Source: Sphaerisporangium rufum (lineage in GTDB: Bacteria > Actinomycetota > Actinomycetes > Streptosporangiales > Streptosporangiaceae). From it: DNA of 38,165 bases. A program made the position numbers and the translations under genes. Positions 14,813 to 22,777 of this stretch are shown here, one piece after another. Numbering within the stretch: position 1 is the stretch's first letter; the number at the start of each line of letters is the position of its first letter. The stretch lies in NCBI RefSeq assembly GCF_016863395.1, contig NZ_BOOU01000045.1, forward strand, positions 1 to 38,165. Reading direction: 5' to 3'. Under the pieces are notes generated by a model. That model saw nothing but the letters and a program-made list of their open reading frames with translations. It was not told where the DNA came from and made no database searches.

Positions 14813-16198
14813 CTAAACGGACGAGATGGCCTTCTCCAGGATGGACAGCCCCTCTTCCAGCAGCTGCTCGGGCATGGCGAGCGGCGGCAGGAAGCGCAGG
14901 ACGTTCCCGTAGGTCCCCGCGGTCAGCACCACCAGGCCGTCGGCGTGGCAGCGCCGGGCGATCTCCCCGGTCACCGCCGGGTCGGGATCCTTGGTGCCCG
15001 GCCGGACCAGCTCGATCGCCACCATGGCGCCGCGGCCGCGCACGTCGCCCACCATCGGGTGGCGTTCGGCGAGCGTGCGGAGCCGGGGGAGCATGATCTC
15101 ACCGATCCGCCGGGCCCGGCCGGTCAGGTCCTCGGCCTCGATCGTGTCGAACACCGCCAGCGCCGCCTCGCAGGCGAGCGGGTTGCCGCCGTAGGTGCCG
15201 CCCAGCCCGCCCACGTGCACCGCGTCCAGCAGTTCCGCCCGGCCGGTCACCGCGGCCAGCGGCAGGCCGCCCGCGATGCCCTTGGCGGTGCAGATGATGT
15301 CCGGCACGATGCCCTCGTCCTCGCAGGCGAACATCCGCCCGGTGCGGGCGAAGCCGGTCTGCACCTCGTCGGCGATGAAGACGATGCCGTTGTCCCGGGC
15401 GAAGGAGACCAGCGCCGGCAGGAACCCGCGCGGCGGCTCGATGAAGCCGCCCTCACCCTGGATGGGCTCGATCACGATGGCCGCCACGTTCTCCGCGCCG
15501 ATCTGCTTGGTGATGGCGTCCACCACCTGCGCGGCGGCCTCCTCGGCGCAGTTCTCCGGCCCGGTCGGCCACCGGAACGGGTAGGCCATCGGCATCCGGT
15601 ACACCTCCGGCGCGAATGGGCCGAACCGGTGCTTGTAGGGCATGTTCTTGGCGGTCAGCGTCATGGTGAGCAGCGTGCGGCCGTGGTACCCGTGGTCGAA
15701 GGTGACCACGGCCTGGCGGCCGGTGGCGTGCCGGGCCACCTTCACCGCGTTCTCCACGGCCTCGGCGCCCGAGTTCACCAGGAACGAGCGCTTCTCGTGA
15801 TCGCCAGGGGTGAGCGCGTTCAGCCGCTCGCAGACCTCGACGTACGACTCGTAGGGCGTCACCATGAAGCAGGTGTGGGTGAACTCGCCGGCCTGCCGCC
15901 GCACCCGCTCCACCACGCGCGGCGCGGCGTTGCCCACGGTGGTCACCGCGATGCCGGAGCCGAAGTCGATGAGCGAGTTGCCGTCCGCATCCACCAGCAC
16001 CCCGCCGCCCGCCCGGGTGACGAACACCGGCAGCGTGGTGCCGATGCCCGGGGGAACCGCCGAGCGCTTGCGCGCCAGCAGCTCCCGCGACCGCGGGCCG
16101 GGGATCTCGGTGACCAGGTGGCGCCGCTGGGGGAGCGCCGGGCCGCCGGTGGGCTGGTCCTGGCCGGTCCGCGCGCCGGCGTCGTGCTCGATGCTCAT
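14813..16198 (-). CDS. gabT: 4-aminobutyrate--2-oxoglutarate transaminase, 461 aa
   Basis: A class III PLP aminotransferase that converts GABA and 2-oxoglutarate to succinate semialdehyde and glutamate. The motifs are VNSGAEAVENAVKVAR (about 141-156), DHGYHGRTLLTM, IVIEPIQGEGGFI, IADEVQTGFARTGRMFA with Asp277, and the PLP lysine in CTAKGIAGGLPL (Lys306). The length and the sequence around the active site match GabT closely. The start is the ATG at 16198: TACCGT ends seven bases upstream, predicting a leaderless mRNA, and the 20 extra codons possible upstream are not conserved. It is divergent from a PucR-family gene, the arrangement seen with the GabR-type PucR regulator of Corynebacterium gab genes. 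The aldehyde dehydrogenase at 18679 is the likely next enzyme. Confidence 0.95.
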   Translation of the reverse strand: MSIEHDAGARTGQDQPTGGPALPQRRHLVTEIPGPRSRELLARKRSAVPPGIGTTLPVFVTRAGGGVLVDADGNSLIDFGSGIAVTTVGNAAPRVVERVRRQAGEFTHTCFMVTPYESYVEVCERLNALTPGDHEKRSFLVNSGAEAVENAVKVARHATGRQAVVTFDHGYHGRTLLTMTLTAKNMPYKHRFGPFAPEVYRMPMAYPFRWPTGPENCAEEAAAQVVDAITKQIGAENVAAIVIEPIQGEGGFIEPPRGFLPALVSFARDNGIVFIADEVQTGFARTGRMFACEDEGIVPDIICTAKGIAGGLPLAAVTGRAELLDAVHVGGLGGTYGGNPLACEAALAVFDTIEAEDLTGRARRIGEIMLPRLRTLAERHPMVGDVRGRGAMVAIELVRPGTKDPDPAVTGEIARRCHADGLVVLTAGTYGNVLRFLPPLAMPEQLLEEGLSILEKAISSV

Positions 16199-16308
16199 GT
16201 CCCCGACGGTACGGTGGCCGCCGGCCGGCTTGACCTGGCGACCTGTCACAATGGTCACGCCGGATTGGCCGACTTGTACAAATCCGGCCCGACCCCCTGG
16301 GAGCGGAG
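16199..16308. promoter_or_regulatory. Divergent gabT-pucR control region
   Basis: On the gabT side TACCGT (16211-16206) sits seven bases before the ATG. On the other side TACAAA (16277-16282) would start the PucR message near 16289, leaving a short leader with a GGGAGCGGAG ribosome binding region. Candidate regulator sites are the tandem octamers GACCTGGC and GACCTGTC (16232-16247), TTGTACAA (16274-16281) and an 8-bp inverted repeat GCCGGATT / AATCCGGC (16259-16288). Confidence 0.55.
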
Positions 16309-17826
16309 ATGGCGCCCACGCTGCGACGCCTGGTGGCGGCCGCCCCGCTGCGCCTGCGGTTGCACGCGGGGGAGTCCGCGCTGGACCGGCCGGTGCGGTG
16401 GGTCGCGGTCAGCGAGCTGGAGGACCCCACCCCGTTCCTGGAAGGTGACGAGCTGTTGCTCACCACCGGGATGCGCCTCGTGCCGCGGGAGGCCGGTGCC
16501 TACGTGGCCCGCCTGGTGGCCCGGGGCGTCGCCGGGCTCGGCTTCGGCGTGGGGCTCGGCCACGACCGGGTGCCGCCGGAACTGGTCCGGGCGGCCGCCG
16601 CCGCCGGGCTGCCGCTGGTCGAGGTGCCGCGGGAGACCGCGTTCATCGCGGTCGGCAAGGTGGTCGCCGACCTGCTGGCCGCCGAGCGGCACGAGGAGCT
16701 CGGCGACGCCCTGGCCGCGCAGGGCCGGCTGACCCGGGCCGCGCTGCGGCGACCGGGCGGACCGGGCGCCGTCGTCGGCGGGCTGGCCCGCGAGATCGGC
16801 GGCTGGGCCGCGCTGCTGGACGAGTCCGGTGCCGTACGGCACGCCGCGGGCGCCGGCGCGCCGGCCGGCGTCGCCGCGGTACAGGGAGAGCTGGACCGGC
16901 TGCGCGCCCCGGGCCACCCGGCCAGCCTGTCGCTGTCCGGCCCGGGCGAGCACGTGGTGGTACGGCCGCTCGGCGAGTCCGGCCGGGTGCGCGGCTTCGT
17001 CGTGGTGGGCGGCGCCCGGCCGTTCACCCCGGTCGGCCACACGGTGGTGAACACCGCCGGCTCGCTGCTGGCGCTGGCGCTCGAACAGCAGCGCGAGCGG
17101 CTGGCCGCCGCGCGCGGGGTCCGCGCGGTGGCGCTGCGGCAGCTGCTGGCCGGTGACGCCGAGGCGGCCGGGGAGACGCTGGCGGCGGTCGGCCCGCTGC
17201 TCGGTACCGGCCCGGCGCCGTCCGGCCTGCCCACCGGCCCGGTGGCGGTGCTCGCCTGCGCGCCGGGCGACGCCGAGGCGCTGCTGGACGCGCTGGCGGA
17301 GGCGGGGCCGGCCTTCGCCGCGGCCAGCGGGGAGCTGGTGGTCGTGCTGGTCGCGCCGGACGAGGCCGGCCGCCTGGCGGAGGTGGCCGCGGCGGCCGGG
17401 GCGACGGTCGGCGTGAGCCGGCCGGTGCCCGCGTCCGCGCTGCCGGCCGGGCTGCCGGCCGCGCTGGAGGAGGCCCGGCGGGCCCTGGGCTCGGCCGCCC
17501 CGGTGATGCGGTTCGCCGACCTCGCCGGGCGAGGGCTGGCGGCGCTGGTCGACCCCGAGTCGCTGGCCGCGTTCGCCGCCGCGCTGCTGGCGCCGCTGCG
17601 CGAGTACGGATCACGGGCCGATCTGGTGGAGTCGCTGCGCGCCTACCTGGCCTGCAACGGGCACTGGGACGCGGCGGCGCACCGGCTGGGCGTGCACCGG
17701 CACACGCTGCGCTACCGGATGCGCCGGGTGGCCGAGCTGCTCGGCCGTGATCTGGAGGACCCGGGCACCCGCGCCGAGCTGTGGATCGCGCTGTCGGCCG
17801 CCGGTCAGGGCGAGCGCGGCAGCTGA
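16309..17826 (+). CDS. PucR-family regulator, probably of GABA catabolism (GabR-like), 505 aa
   Basis: The N-terminal PucR domain is clear (MAPTLRRLVAAAPLRLRLHAG, then GDELLLTTGMRL and LPLVEVPRETAFIAV). A central region (about 150-330) has a GAF-like or degenerate sensor composition, very rich in Ala and Gly. The C-terminal HTH_30 domain (about 425-500) has the consensus LRAYLACNGHWDAAAHRLGVHRHTLRYRMRRVAELLGRDL, with the HRHTLRYR core intact, unlike the PucR at 2673-4283. PucR proteins divergent from gabT in other actinobacteria activate GABA use; by position and family this one likely does so, with GABA or a downstream metabolite as effector. Its last 22 bp overlap the convergent TetR gene. 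Confidence 0.9.
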   Translation: MAPTLRRLVAAAPLRLRLHAGESALDRPVRWVAVSELEDPTPFLEGDELLLTTGMRLVPREAGAYVARLVARGVAGLGFGVGLGHDRVPPELVRAAAAAGLPLVEVPRETAFIAVGKVVADLLAAERHEELGDALAAQGRLTRAALRRPGGPGAVVGGLAREIGGWAALLDESGAVRHAAGAGAPAGVAAVQGELDRLRAPGHPASLSLSGPGEHVVVRPLGESGRVRGFVVVGGARPFTPVGHTVVNTAGSLLALALEQQRERLAAARGVRAVALRQLLAGDAEAAGETLAAVGPLLGTGPAPSGLPTGPVAVLACAPGDAEALLDALAEAGPAFAAASGELVVVLVAPDEAGRLAEVAAAAGATVGVSRPVPASALPAGLPAALEEARRALGSAAPVMRFADLAGRGLAALVDPESLAAFAAALLAPLREYGSRADLVESLRAYLACNGHWDAAAHRLGVHRHTLRYRMRRVAELLGRDLEDPGTRAELWIALSAAGQGERGS

Positions 17827-18449
17827 TCCTTGCGCACCAGGTAACGGTTGATGGCGGCCAGGGTGACCGAGGTGTAGACGTGATCGTCGCGCAGGTGCCC
17901 GGCCCGTTCCAGGCTGACCGCGCCGTGCGCCGCCGCCCACAGGCAGTCGGCGATCTTCCGGGGCTGGGTCGGCACGAGCCGGCCGGCCGAGATGCAGTCG
18001 GCCACGGCGCGATCCAGGACGTTGACCGCCGCGCGGGCGAGGGTGCGGGCCCGCTCGCTCGGCTCGAAGCCGGGGATCGCCTTCTCGAACATCACGCTGT
18101 AGTAGGCCGGTTCGGCCAGGCACGCCTCGCGGTAGGCGCCGCCGAGGGAGATGAGGTACTCCAGCGGGTCCGGATGGCGGGGCACCGCGTCCAGCCGGCG
18201 GCGGAAGCGCTCGAACCCCTCCAGGTAGAGGGCCTCGGCCAGGCCTTCCTTGTTGCCGAACATCGTGTACACCACGGTCGTGGCGCAGCCCGCCTCGGCG
18301 GCGATCCGCCGGACGGTGAGGCTGTCGGCGCCGTCGGTGACGAGCAGGCCGCCGGCCACCTCGATGAGACGGTTGCGCAGCGCGTCCCGGGTGGTGTGGC
18401 TGCCCAGCGTGTACGCGCCCTGGAGCCCGAGCGGCGCAGCCGAACCCAT
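17805..18449 (-). CDS. TetR-family regulator with WHG-type C-terminal domain, 214 aa
   Basis: The helix-turn-helix spans about residues 20-68 (DALRNRLIEVAGGL, then TVRRIAAEAGCATTVVYTMFGNKEGL). The C-terminal part contains LWAAAHGAVSLERAGH, the hallmark of the WHG subgroup with Ala in place of the first aromatic. I start at the ATG at 18449. A longer frame back to 18518 adds 23 residues with no conserved content, and no strong ribosome binding site is visible for either. The gene is divergent from the aldehyde dehydrogenase with 229 bp between them, and tail-to-tail overlapping with the PucR gene. It probably controls the dehydrogenase and perhaps the palindrome before the saccharopine-dehydrogenase-like gene. 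Confidence 0.88.
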   Translation of the reverse strand: MGSAAPLGLQGAYTLGSHTTRDALRNRLIEVAGGLLVTDGADSLTVRRIAAEAGCATTVVYTMFGNKEGLAEALYLEGFERFRRRLDAVPRHPDPLEYLISLGGAYREACLAEPAYYSVMFEKAIPGFEPSERARTLARAAVNVLDRAVADCISAGRLVPTQPRKIADCLWAAAHGAVSLERAGHLRDDHVYTSVTLAAINRYLVRKDQLPRSP

Positions 18450-18678
18450 CAGCGACCCAGCCCCTTCTCCCCACGGGTCCCGCGCGGACCCGCAACTTGA
18501 CTTAACCACGTGTCTCAAGCTTCAAACCGCTCCGTATTAGAAAACATCTCGAAATCGGAGTATGACTGTTACAAAAAGAGGGAAATAACTCTACTTATGC
18601 GTAATGGAGGGGCGGGACGCGGCGGTTGTCCGTACTGGCACGGCACCGCCCGGCGCCTGGTGGCATACCGTCGATGAC
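18450..18678. promoter_or_regulatory. Divergent TetR-aldehyde dehydrogenase control region
   Basis: An A/T-rich core (about 18520-18605) stands out from the surrounding sequence. CTTGA and TCAAG arms surround a CACGTG core near 18500-18525, a possible TetR site. Two promoter options face the dehydrogenase: GTTACA (18568-18573) with TACTTA (18592-18597), which would start at the upstream ATG 18604, and TACCGT (18666-18671), seven bases before the ATG at 18679. Confidence 0.5.
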
Positions 18679-20106
18679 ATGGACGTACGCCCCTTCTGGC
18701 TCGCCGGCGAGCCCGCCACCGGCGAGGACGAGCTGACCGTGACCAACCCCCACGACGGCCGGGTGGCCGGCGCGGCGGCGGTGCCCACCTCCGAGCAGGT
18801 GGAGCGGGCCGTCGCGGCCGCGCACGCGGTGCGGCGGCAGGCGGCCGGCCTTTCCCTGCACGCCCGCGCCGAGGCCCTGGCCCACGTGTCGCGGCGGCTG
18901 GCCGAGCGGGCCGAGGAGGTCGCCCGGCTGATCAGCGCCGAGAACGGCAAGCCGATCCTCTGGGCGCGCGGCGAGGTCGCCCGGGCGGTGTCCACCTTCC
19001 GCTTCGCGGCCGAGGAGACCCGCCGCTTCGGCGGCACGGCGCAGCGGCTGGACACCGAGCCCGCCGCCGAGGGCCGCCTCGCCTACGTGTCCCGGCAGCC
19101 GTACGGCCCGGTGCTCGCGGTCACCCCCTTCAACTTCCCGCTCAACCTCGTCGCGCACAAGGTCGCCCCGGCCATCGCCGTCGGGGCCCCGGTCATCGTC
19201 AAGCCGGCCCCGGCGACGCCGCTGTCGGCGCTGCTGCTCGGCGAGATCCTGGCCGAGACCGGCCTGCCCGCCGGCATGTTCTCCGTGCTGCCGGTGCCCA
19301 ACGACCGCGCCGGCGCGCTGGTGGACGACCCGTGCCTGCCGGTGGTCTCCTTCACCGGCTCCGGACCGGTCGGCCACGCCATCCGCGAGCGGGTGCCGCA
19401 CAAGCACGTCACCCTGGAACTAGGCGGGAACGCGGCGGCGGTCGTGCTCGCCGACGCCGACCTCGACCACGCCGCCGCCCGCGTCGCGCTGTTCGGCAAC
19501 TATCAGGCCGGCCAGAGCTGCATCGCCGTGCAGCGGGTGATCGTCGAGCGGCCGGTGCTGGCGGAGTTCACCCGGCTGCTGGTCGCCGCCGTGGAGGCGC
19601 TGGCGGTCGGCGACCCGGCCGACGACAAGACCCAGGTGGGCCCGCTGGTGTCGGAGGAGGCGGCCCGGCGGGTCGCGGACTGGGTGGCCGAGGCGGTGGC
19701 CGCGGGCGCCACGGTGCTCACCGGCGGCGAGCGGGACGGTGCCACCCTCGCGCCGACCGTGCTCGCCGACGTGCCGGCCGGCGCCAAGGTCCTCGCCGAG
19801 GAGGTCTTCGGACCGGTGCTCGTGCTCCAGCCGGCCGGCTCGGTGGACGAGGCGTTCGCCGCGGTGAACGACTCCCGGTACGGGCTGCAGGCCGGGGTGT
19901 TCACCAAGGACGTCGCCACCGCCTTCCGGGCCGGCAAGGAGCTGGAGGTGGGCGGCGTCATCATCGGTGACGTGCCGTCCTACCGCGCCGACCAGATGCC
20001 CTACGGCGGGGTGAAGGAGTCGGGCACCGGCCGAGAGGGCCTGCGCTCGGCCATGGAGGACTACACCTACGAGAAGGTGATGGTGCTCACCGGCCTCACC
20101 CTGTGA
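18679..20106 (+). CDS. NAD(P)+ aldehyde dehydrogenase, probably succinate-semialdehyde type, 475 aa
   Basis: A complete aldehyde dehydrogenase: PFNFPLNLVAHK at about 150-161, FTGSGPVG, catalytic Glu247 in LELGGN and catalytic Cys281 in QAGQSCIAVQR. The C-terminal signature MPYGGVKESGTGREGLRSAMEDYT is typical of the lactaldehyde/succinate-semialdehyde group. Unlike MmsA it keeps the general-base Glu, so it forms a free acid. Together with gabT it would convert GABA to succinate. I chose the ATG at 18679 because MDVRPFWLAGEPATG is where family members begin and TACCGT lies seven bases upstream. The ATG at 18604 is also preceded by promoter-like sequence and would add 25 residues. The exact aldehyde is uncertain. 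Confidence 0.9.
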   Translation: MDVRPFWLAGEPATGEDELTVTNPHDGRVAGAAAVPTSEQVERAVAAAHAVRRQAAGLSLHARAEALAHVSRRLAERAEEVARLISAENGKPILWARGEVARAVSTFRFAAEETRRFGGTAQRLDTEPAAEGRLAYVSRQPYGPVLAVTPFNFPLNLVAHKVAPAIAVGAPVIVKPAPATPLSALLLGEILAETGLPAGMFSVLPVPNDRAGALVDDPCLPVVSFTGSGPVGHAIRERVPHKHVTLELGGNAAAVVLADADLDHAAARVALFGNYQAGQSCIAVQRVIVERPVLAEFTRLLVAAVEALAVGDPADDKTQVGPLVSEEAARRVADWVAEAVAAGATVLTGGERDGATLAPTVLADVPAGAKVLAEEVFGPVLVLQPAGSVDEAFAAVNDSRYGLQAGVFTKDVATAFRAGKELEVGGVIIGDVPSYRADQMPYGGVKESGTGREGLRSAMEDYTYEKVMVLTGLTL

Positions 20107-20141
20107 TCCGGGGGCGCGAGACGGATGCCGGACGGGCGCGG

Positions 20142-21236
20142 TCAGGCGCGCTCGGCCGCCTCGAACACCCGCCGCGCCTGGTCGCCGAAGTACGGGCCGT
20201 ACATCGTGGCCGGGTCGTCGCTGTACTTGAAGCTGCTGACCGAGGTCATCACCCCCTCGCCGGTGGCCGGATCGAACGAGCTCAGCCACGGCCCGCCGCT
20301 CGCGCCGGCGGTGAGGTCGCAGCGCATGCCCTGATCGCGCGTCTGCTCGTGCGGGTCGCCGCGCACCGGCCCCGCGCAGTAGATCAGGTGCTCGCCGTCG
20401 TAGGGCGGGTCGGCCGGGAAGCCGAATCCGAAGGCCGGCCGGCCGCGCGGCCCGCCGAACGCGATCTCCTGGCCGCCGACGGCCTCGCCCAGGTGCCGCC
20501 CCCCGGAGGTGTTCATCGCGACCATGCCGATGTCGTAACTGTCGTCGGCCCGGCGCGCCCAGGGCTCGGCGACGAACATCCGGCGCGCGGTGAAGACACC
20601 ATGGGGCCGGCGCCCGGCCTCGTAGCCGGGGACGAACGTCCAGTTGGCCGCCCAGGCGCCCTTGCCGTCCTTGACGCAGTGGCCGGCGGTGACCACCACG
20701 TCCAGGTTCGCGCTGCGCACCGCGCCCGCCGAGCAGACGTAGTCGGCGCCGCCCATCGTCAGGAACACCCGCCCGGTGGTGCGGGTCACCGCACCACCGC
20801 CCGTCCACCGCGCCCCCTTCACCCGCCCGGCCGGCGCCGCCGCGGCGGCGGGCGCCGGGGCGCCGGGCGGGCGGGACGCCGCGGCGAGGGGGACGCGGGC
20901 GGACGGCAGGCCGGGCAGGCCCACCGGCTGCCCGGCCGGCAGTGCGGCCGGCAGTGCGGCCGACATGCGGCGGGGCGTCCAGTAGGCGAGCACGCGGCGG
21001 CGCTCGGCGGCCGAGCCCGCCGCGGCGTGCGCCACCACGCCGCCGGACGCGGAAGGCCAGGGGGAGGCGGGGCGGGAGACGGCCGCCGCGGCGAGTCGTG
21101 GGGCGAGGCCGGCGACGCCGGAGCTCCGCGGCCCGGACCCCGGCCCGGGCGCCTCCGGCGCCGTCCCCCGCCCGCCGGGCGGGGCGAGGCCGGTCAGCAG
21201 GGCGGCGGCGGCGATCAGGGGGAGGATCCGGCTCAT
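20142..21236 (-). CDS. Secreted trypsin-like serine protease (S1 family), 364 aa
   Basis: A signal peptide (1-19) precedes a long Ala/Pro/Gly-rich prosegment (20-140) with the segment RRRVLAYWTPRRMSAALP, a motif common before the mature domain of actinomycete trypsin-like proteases. The catalytic triad is clear: His186 in VTAGHC, Asp235 in SYDIGMV and Ser313 in GASGGPW. Cysteines at 168/187 and 287/306 suit the two usual disulfides. The mature protein is an extracellular endopeptidase related to glutamyl endopeptidases (V8-like). The ATG at 21236 has no good ribosome binding site. The gene converges with the aldehyde dehydrogenase, 35 bp apart, and is divergent from dxr. Confidence 0.9.
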   Translation of the reverse strand: MSRILPLIAAAALLTGLAPPGGRGTAPEAPGPGSGPRSSGVAGLAPRLAAAAVSRPASPWPSASGGVVAHAAAGSAAERRRVLAYWTPRRMSAALPAALPAGQPVGLPGLPSARVPLAAASRPPGAPAPAAAAAPAGRVKGARWTGGGAVTRTTGRVFLTMGGADYVCSAGAVRSANLDVVVTAGHCVKDGKGAWAANWTFVPGYEAGRRPHGVFTARRMFVAEPWARRADDSYDIGMVAMNTSGGRHLGEAVGGQEIAFGGPRGRPAFGFGFPADPPYDGEHLIYCAGPVRGDPHEQTRDQGMRCDLTAGASGGPWLSSFDPATGEGVMTSVSSFKYSDDPATMYGPYFGDQARRVFEAAERA

Positions 21237-21372
21237 GCCCTAGGAGTCTGGACCACGGAACGTGTCCATGTGGACGCTTTAGGTGAACCCGATGGCCGTC
21301 CGGCGGGCGCCGGACGGCCGCGCCGGACGGCCCGGACGCGGGCCGGGGGGTGGAGCGGGCGGAGGTCGCCGC

Positions 21373-21378
21373 GATAAT
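21373..21378 (+). promoter_or_regulatory. Likely -10 box of dxr (leaderless)
   Basis: GATAAT ends seven bases before the ATG at 21386. It also overlaps an upstream ATG (21377), which makes that alternative start unlikely. No clear -35 element is present. Confidence 0.5.
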
Positions 21379-21385
21379 GGGGCGC

Positions 21386-22666
21386 ATGCAGACCCCGATC
21401 GTGGCCCCCATCGTGGCCCCCGGCGTGACTTCCGTCATGGCTCCGGACGCGGCGGCCGGCGGCCCCGCCGCCGAGGCGCGGACGGTGCCGCGCCTTCCCG
21501 GTCCGGGCGAGCCCCGCTCGGTCGTGGTGCTGGGGTCCACCGGATCGGTGGGCACCCAGGCGCTGGAGGTGATCGAGCGCGAGCCGGGGCGGTTCCGGGT
21601 GGCCGGGCTGGTCGCGGCGGGCGGGCGGCCGGACCTGCTGGCCCGCCAGATCGCGCGGTTCCGGCCCGAGGTGGTGGCCGTCGCCGACGAGGCCGCCGTC
21701 CCCGCCCTGCGCGAGGTCGCCGGGGGCGTCCCGGTGCTGGGCGGGCCTGCGGGGGTGGAGGAGGTGGCCGCCTGGCCGTGCGACATCGTGCTCAACGGCA
21801 TCACCGGCGCGGTCGGCCTGACCTCCACGCTGGCCGCGCTGTCGGCCGGGCGGGTGCTCGCGCTGGCCAACAAGGAGTCCCTGATCATCGGCGGGCCGCT
21901 GGTGAAGCGGCTGGCCGCACCCGGCCAGATCCTGCCGGTCGACTCCGAGCACTCGGCGATCGCCCAATGCCTGTGGGCGGCCGGTCCGTCCGGCCACGAC
22001 CCCGCGGCGGTGCGCCGGCTGGTGGTGACCGCGAGCGGCGGCCCGTTCCGCGGCCGCGCCCGCGCCGAGCTGGCCGGCGTGACCCCCGAGCAGGCGCTGC
22101 GGCACCCGACCTGGGACATGGGCCCGGTGATCACCCTCAACTCCGCCACCCTGGTCAACAAAGGGCTGGAGGTCATCGAGGCCAACCTGCTGTTCGACAT
22201 CCCCTTCGACCGGATCGCGGTGGTCGTCCACCCGCAGTCGGTGATCCACTCGATGGTGGAGTTCGTGGACGGCTCGACCGTCGCCCAGGCCAGCCCGCCG
22301 GACATGCGGCTGCCCATCTCGCTCACCCTCGGCTGGCCGTTCCGGGTGCCCGGCGCGGCCGCCCCGGTCGACTGGACGCGTGCCCACACCTGGACGTTCG
22401 AGCCGCTGGACGACGAGGCCTTCCCGGCGGTGGCGCTGGCCCGGCACGTCGGCGGGCTCGGCGGCACCGCCCCGGCCGTCTACAACGCCGCCAACGAGGT
22501 CTGCCTGGACGCCTTCGTGGCCGGCCGGCTGCCGTTCCCCGGCATCGTGGACACCGTGGCCGCGGTCGTCGAGCGGCACCGGCGCACGCCCGCCGAGACG
22601 GTCGAGGAGGTCCTGGCCGCCGACGCCTGGGCGCGGGCCCGGGCCCGCGAGTTGACCGGCGGGTGA
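21386..22666 (+). CDS. dxr: 1-deoxy-D-xylulose 5-phosphate reductoisomerase, 426 aa
   Basis: This NADPH enzyme rearranges and reduces DXP to MEP, the committed step of non-mevalonate isoprenoid synthesis. The NADPH-binding motif is [17 protein letters not shown]. Metal- and substrate-binding motifs are [46 protein letters not shown] and [13 protein letters not shown]. The protein is longer than the usual length of about 390 residues because of a roughly 40-residue Ala/Pro/Val N-terminal extension, so a start at the ATG 21437 (MAPDAAAGG) is possible. I prefer 21386 because GATAAT lies seven bases upstream. A perfect 12-bp hairpin separates it from ispG, with no rseP gene between. Confidence 0.96.
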   Translation: MQTPIVAPIVAPGVTSVMAPDAAAGGPAAEARTVPRLPGPGEPRSVVVLGSTGSVGTQALEVIEREPGRFRVAGLVAAGGRPDLLARQIARFRPEVVAVADEAAVPALREVAGGVPVLGGPAGVEEVAAWPCDIVLNGITGAVGLTSTLAALSAGRVLALANKESLIIGGPLVKRLAAPGQILPVDSEHSAIAQCLWAAGPSGHDPAAVRRLVVTASGGPFRGRARAELAGVTPEQALRHPTWDMGPVITLNSATLVNKGLEVIEANLLFDIPFDRIAVVVHPQSVIHSMVEFVDGSTVAQASPPDMRLPISLTLGWPFRVPGAAAPVDWTRAHTWTFEPLDDEAFPAVALARHVGGLGGTAPAVYNAANEVCLDAFVAGRLPFPGIVDTVAAVVERHRRTPAETVEEVLAADAWARARARELTGG

Positions 22667-22695
22667 GTCCCGTGTCCGGCACGGGTCGCCCGCCG

Positions 22696-22722
22696 ACCGG
22701 CGGACCCGGCGGGTCCGCCGGT
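22696..22722 (+). terminator. Hairpin between dxr and ispG
   Basis: Perfect arms ACCGGCGGACCC (22696-22707) and GGGTCCGCCGGT (22711-22722) around a GGC loop, 30 bases past dxr. It argues that the two genes are not one simple operon. Confidence 0.75.
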
Positions 22723-22726
22723 TACC

Positions 22727-22732
22727 TAGACT
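22727..22732 (+). promoter_or_regulatory. Likely -10 box of ispG
   Basis: TAGACT immediately follows the hairpin. Transcription would start near 22740, giving a leader of about 38 bases with GGGA before the ATG at 22778. Any -35 element would fall inside the hairpin. Confidence 0.5.
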
Positions 22733-22777
22733 GGACGCGTCTGAGCGCGTTGCCGACCACCAAGGTGCGGGAAAGAT

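Noticed and set aside
19420-22467. A 1015-codon reverse-strand open frame across the aldehyde dehydrogenase, protease and dxr genes.
   Set aside because: It crosses three well-supported genes in the wrong frame and has no recognisable domain.
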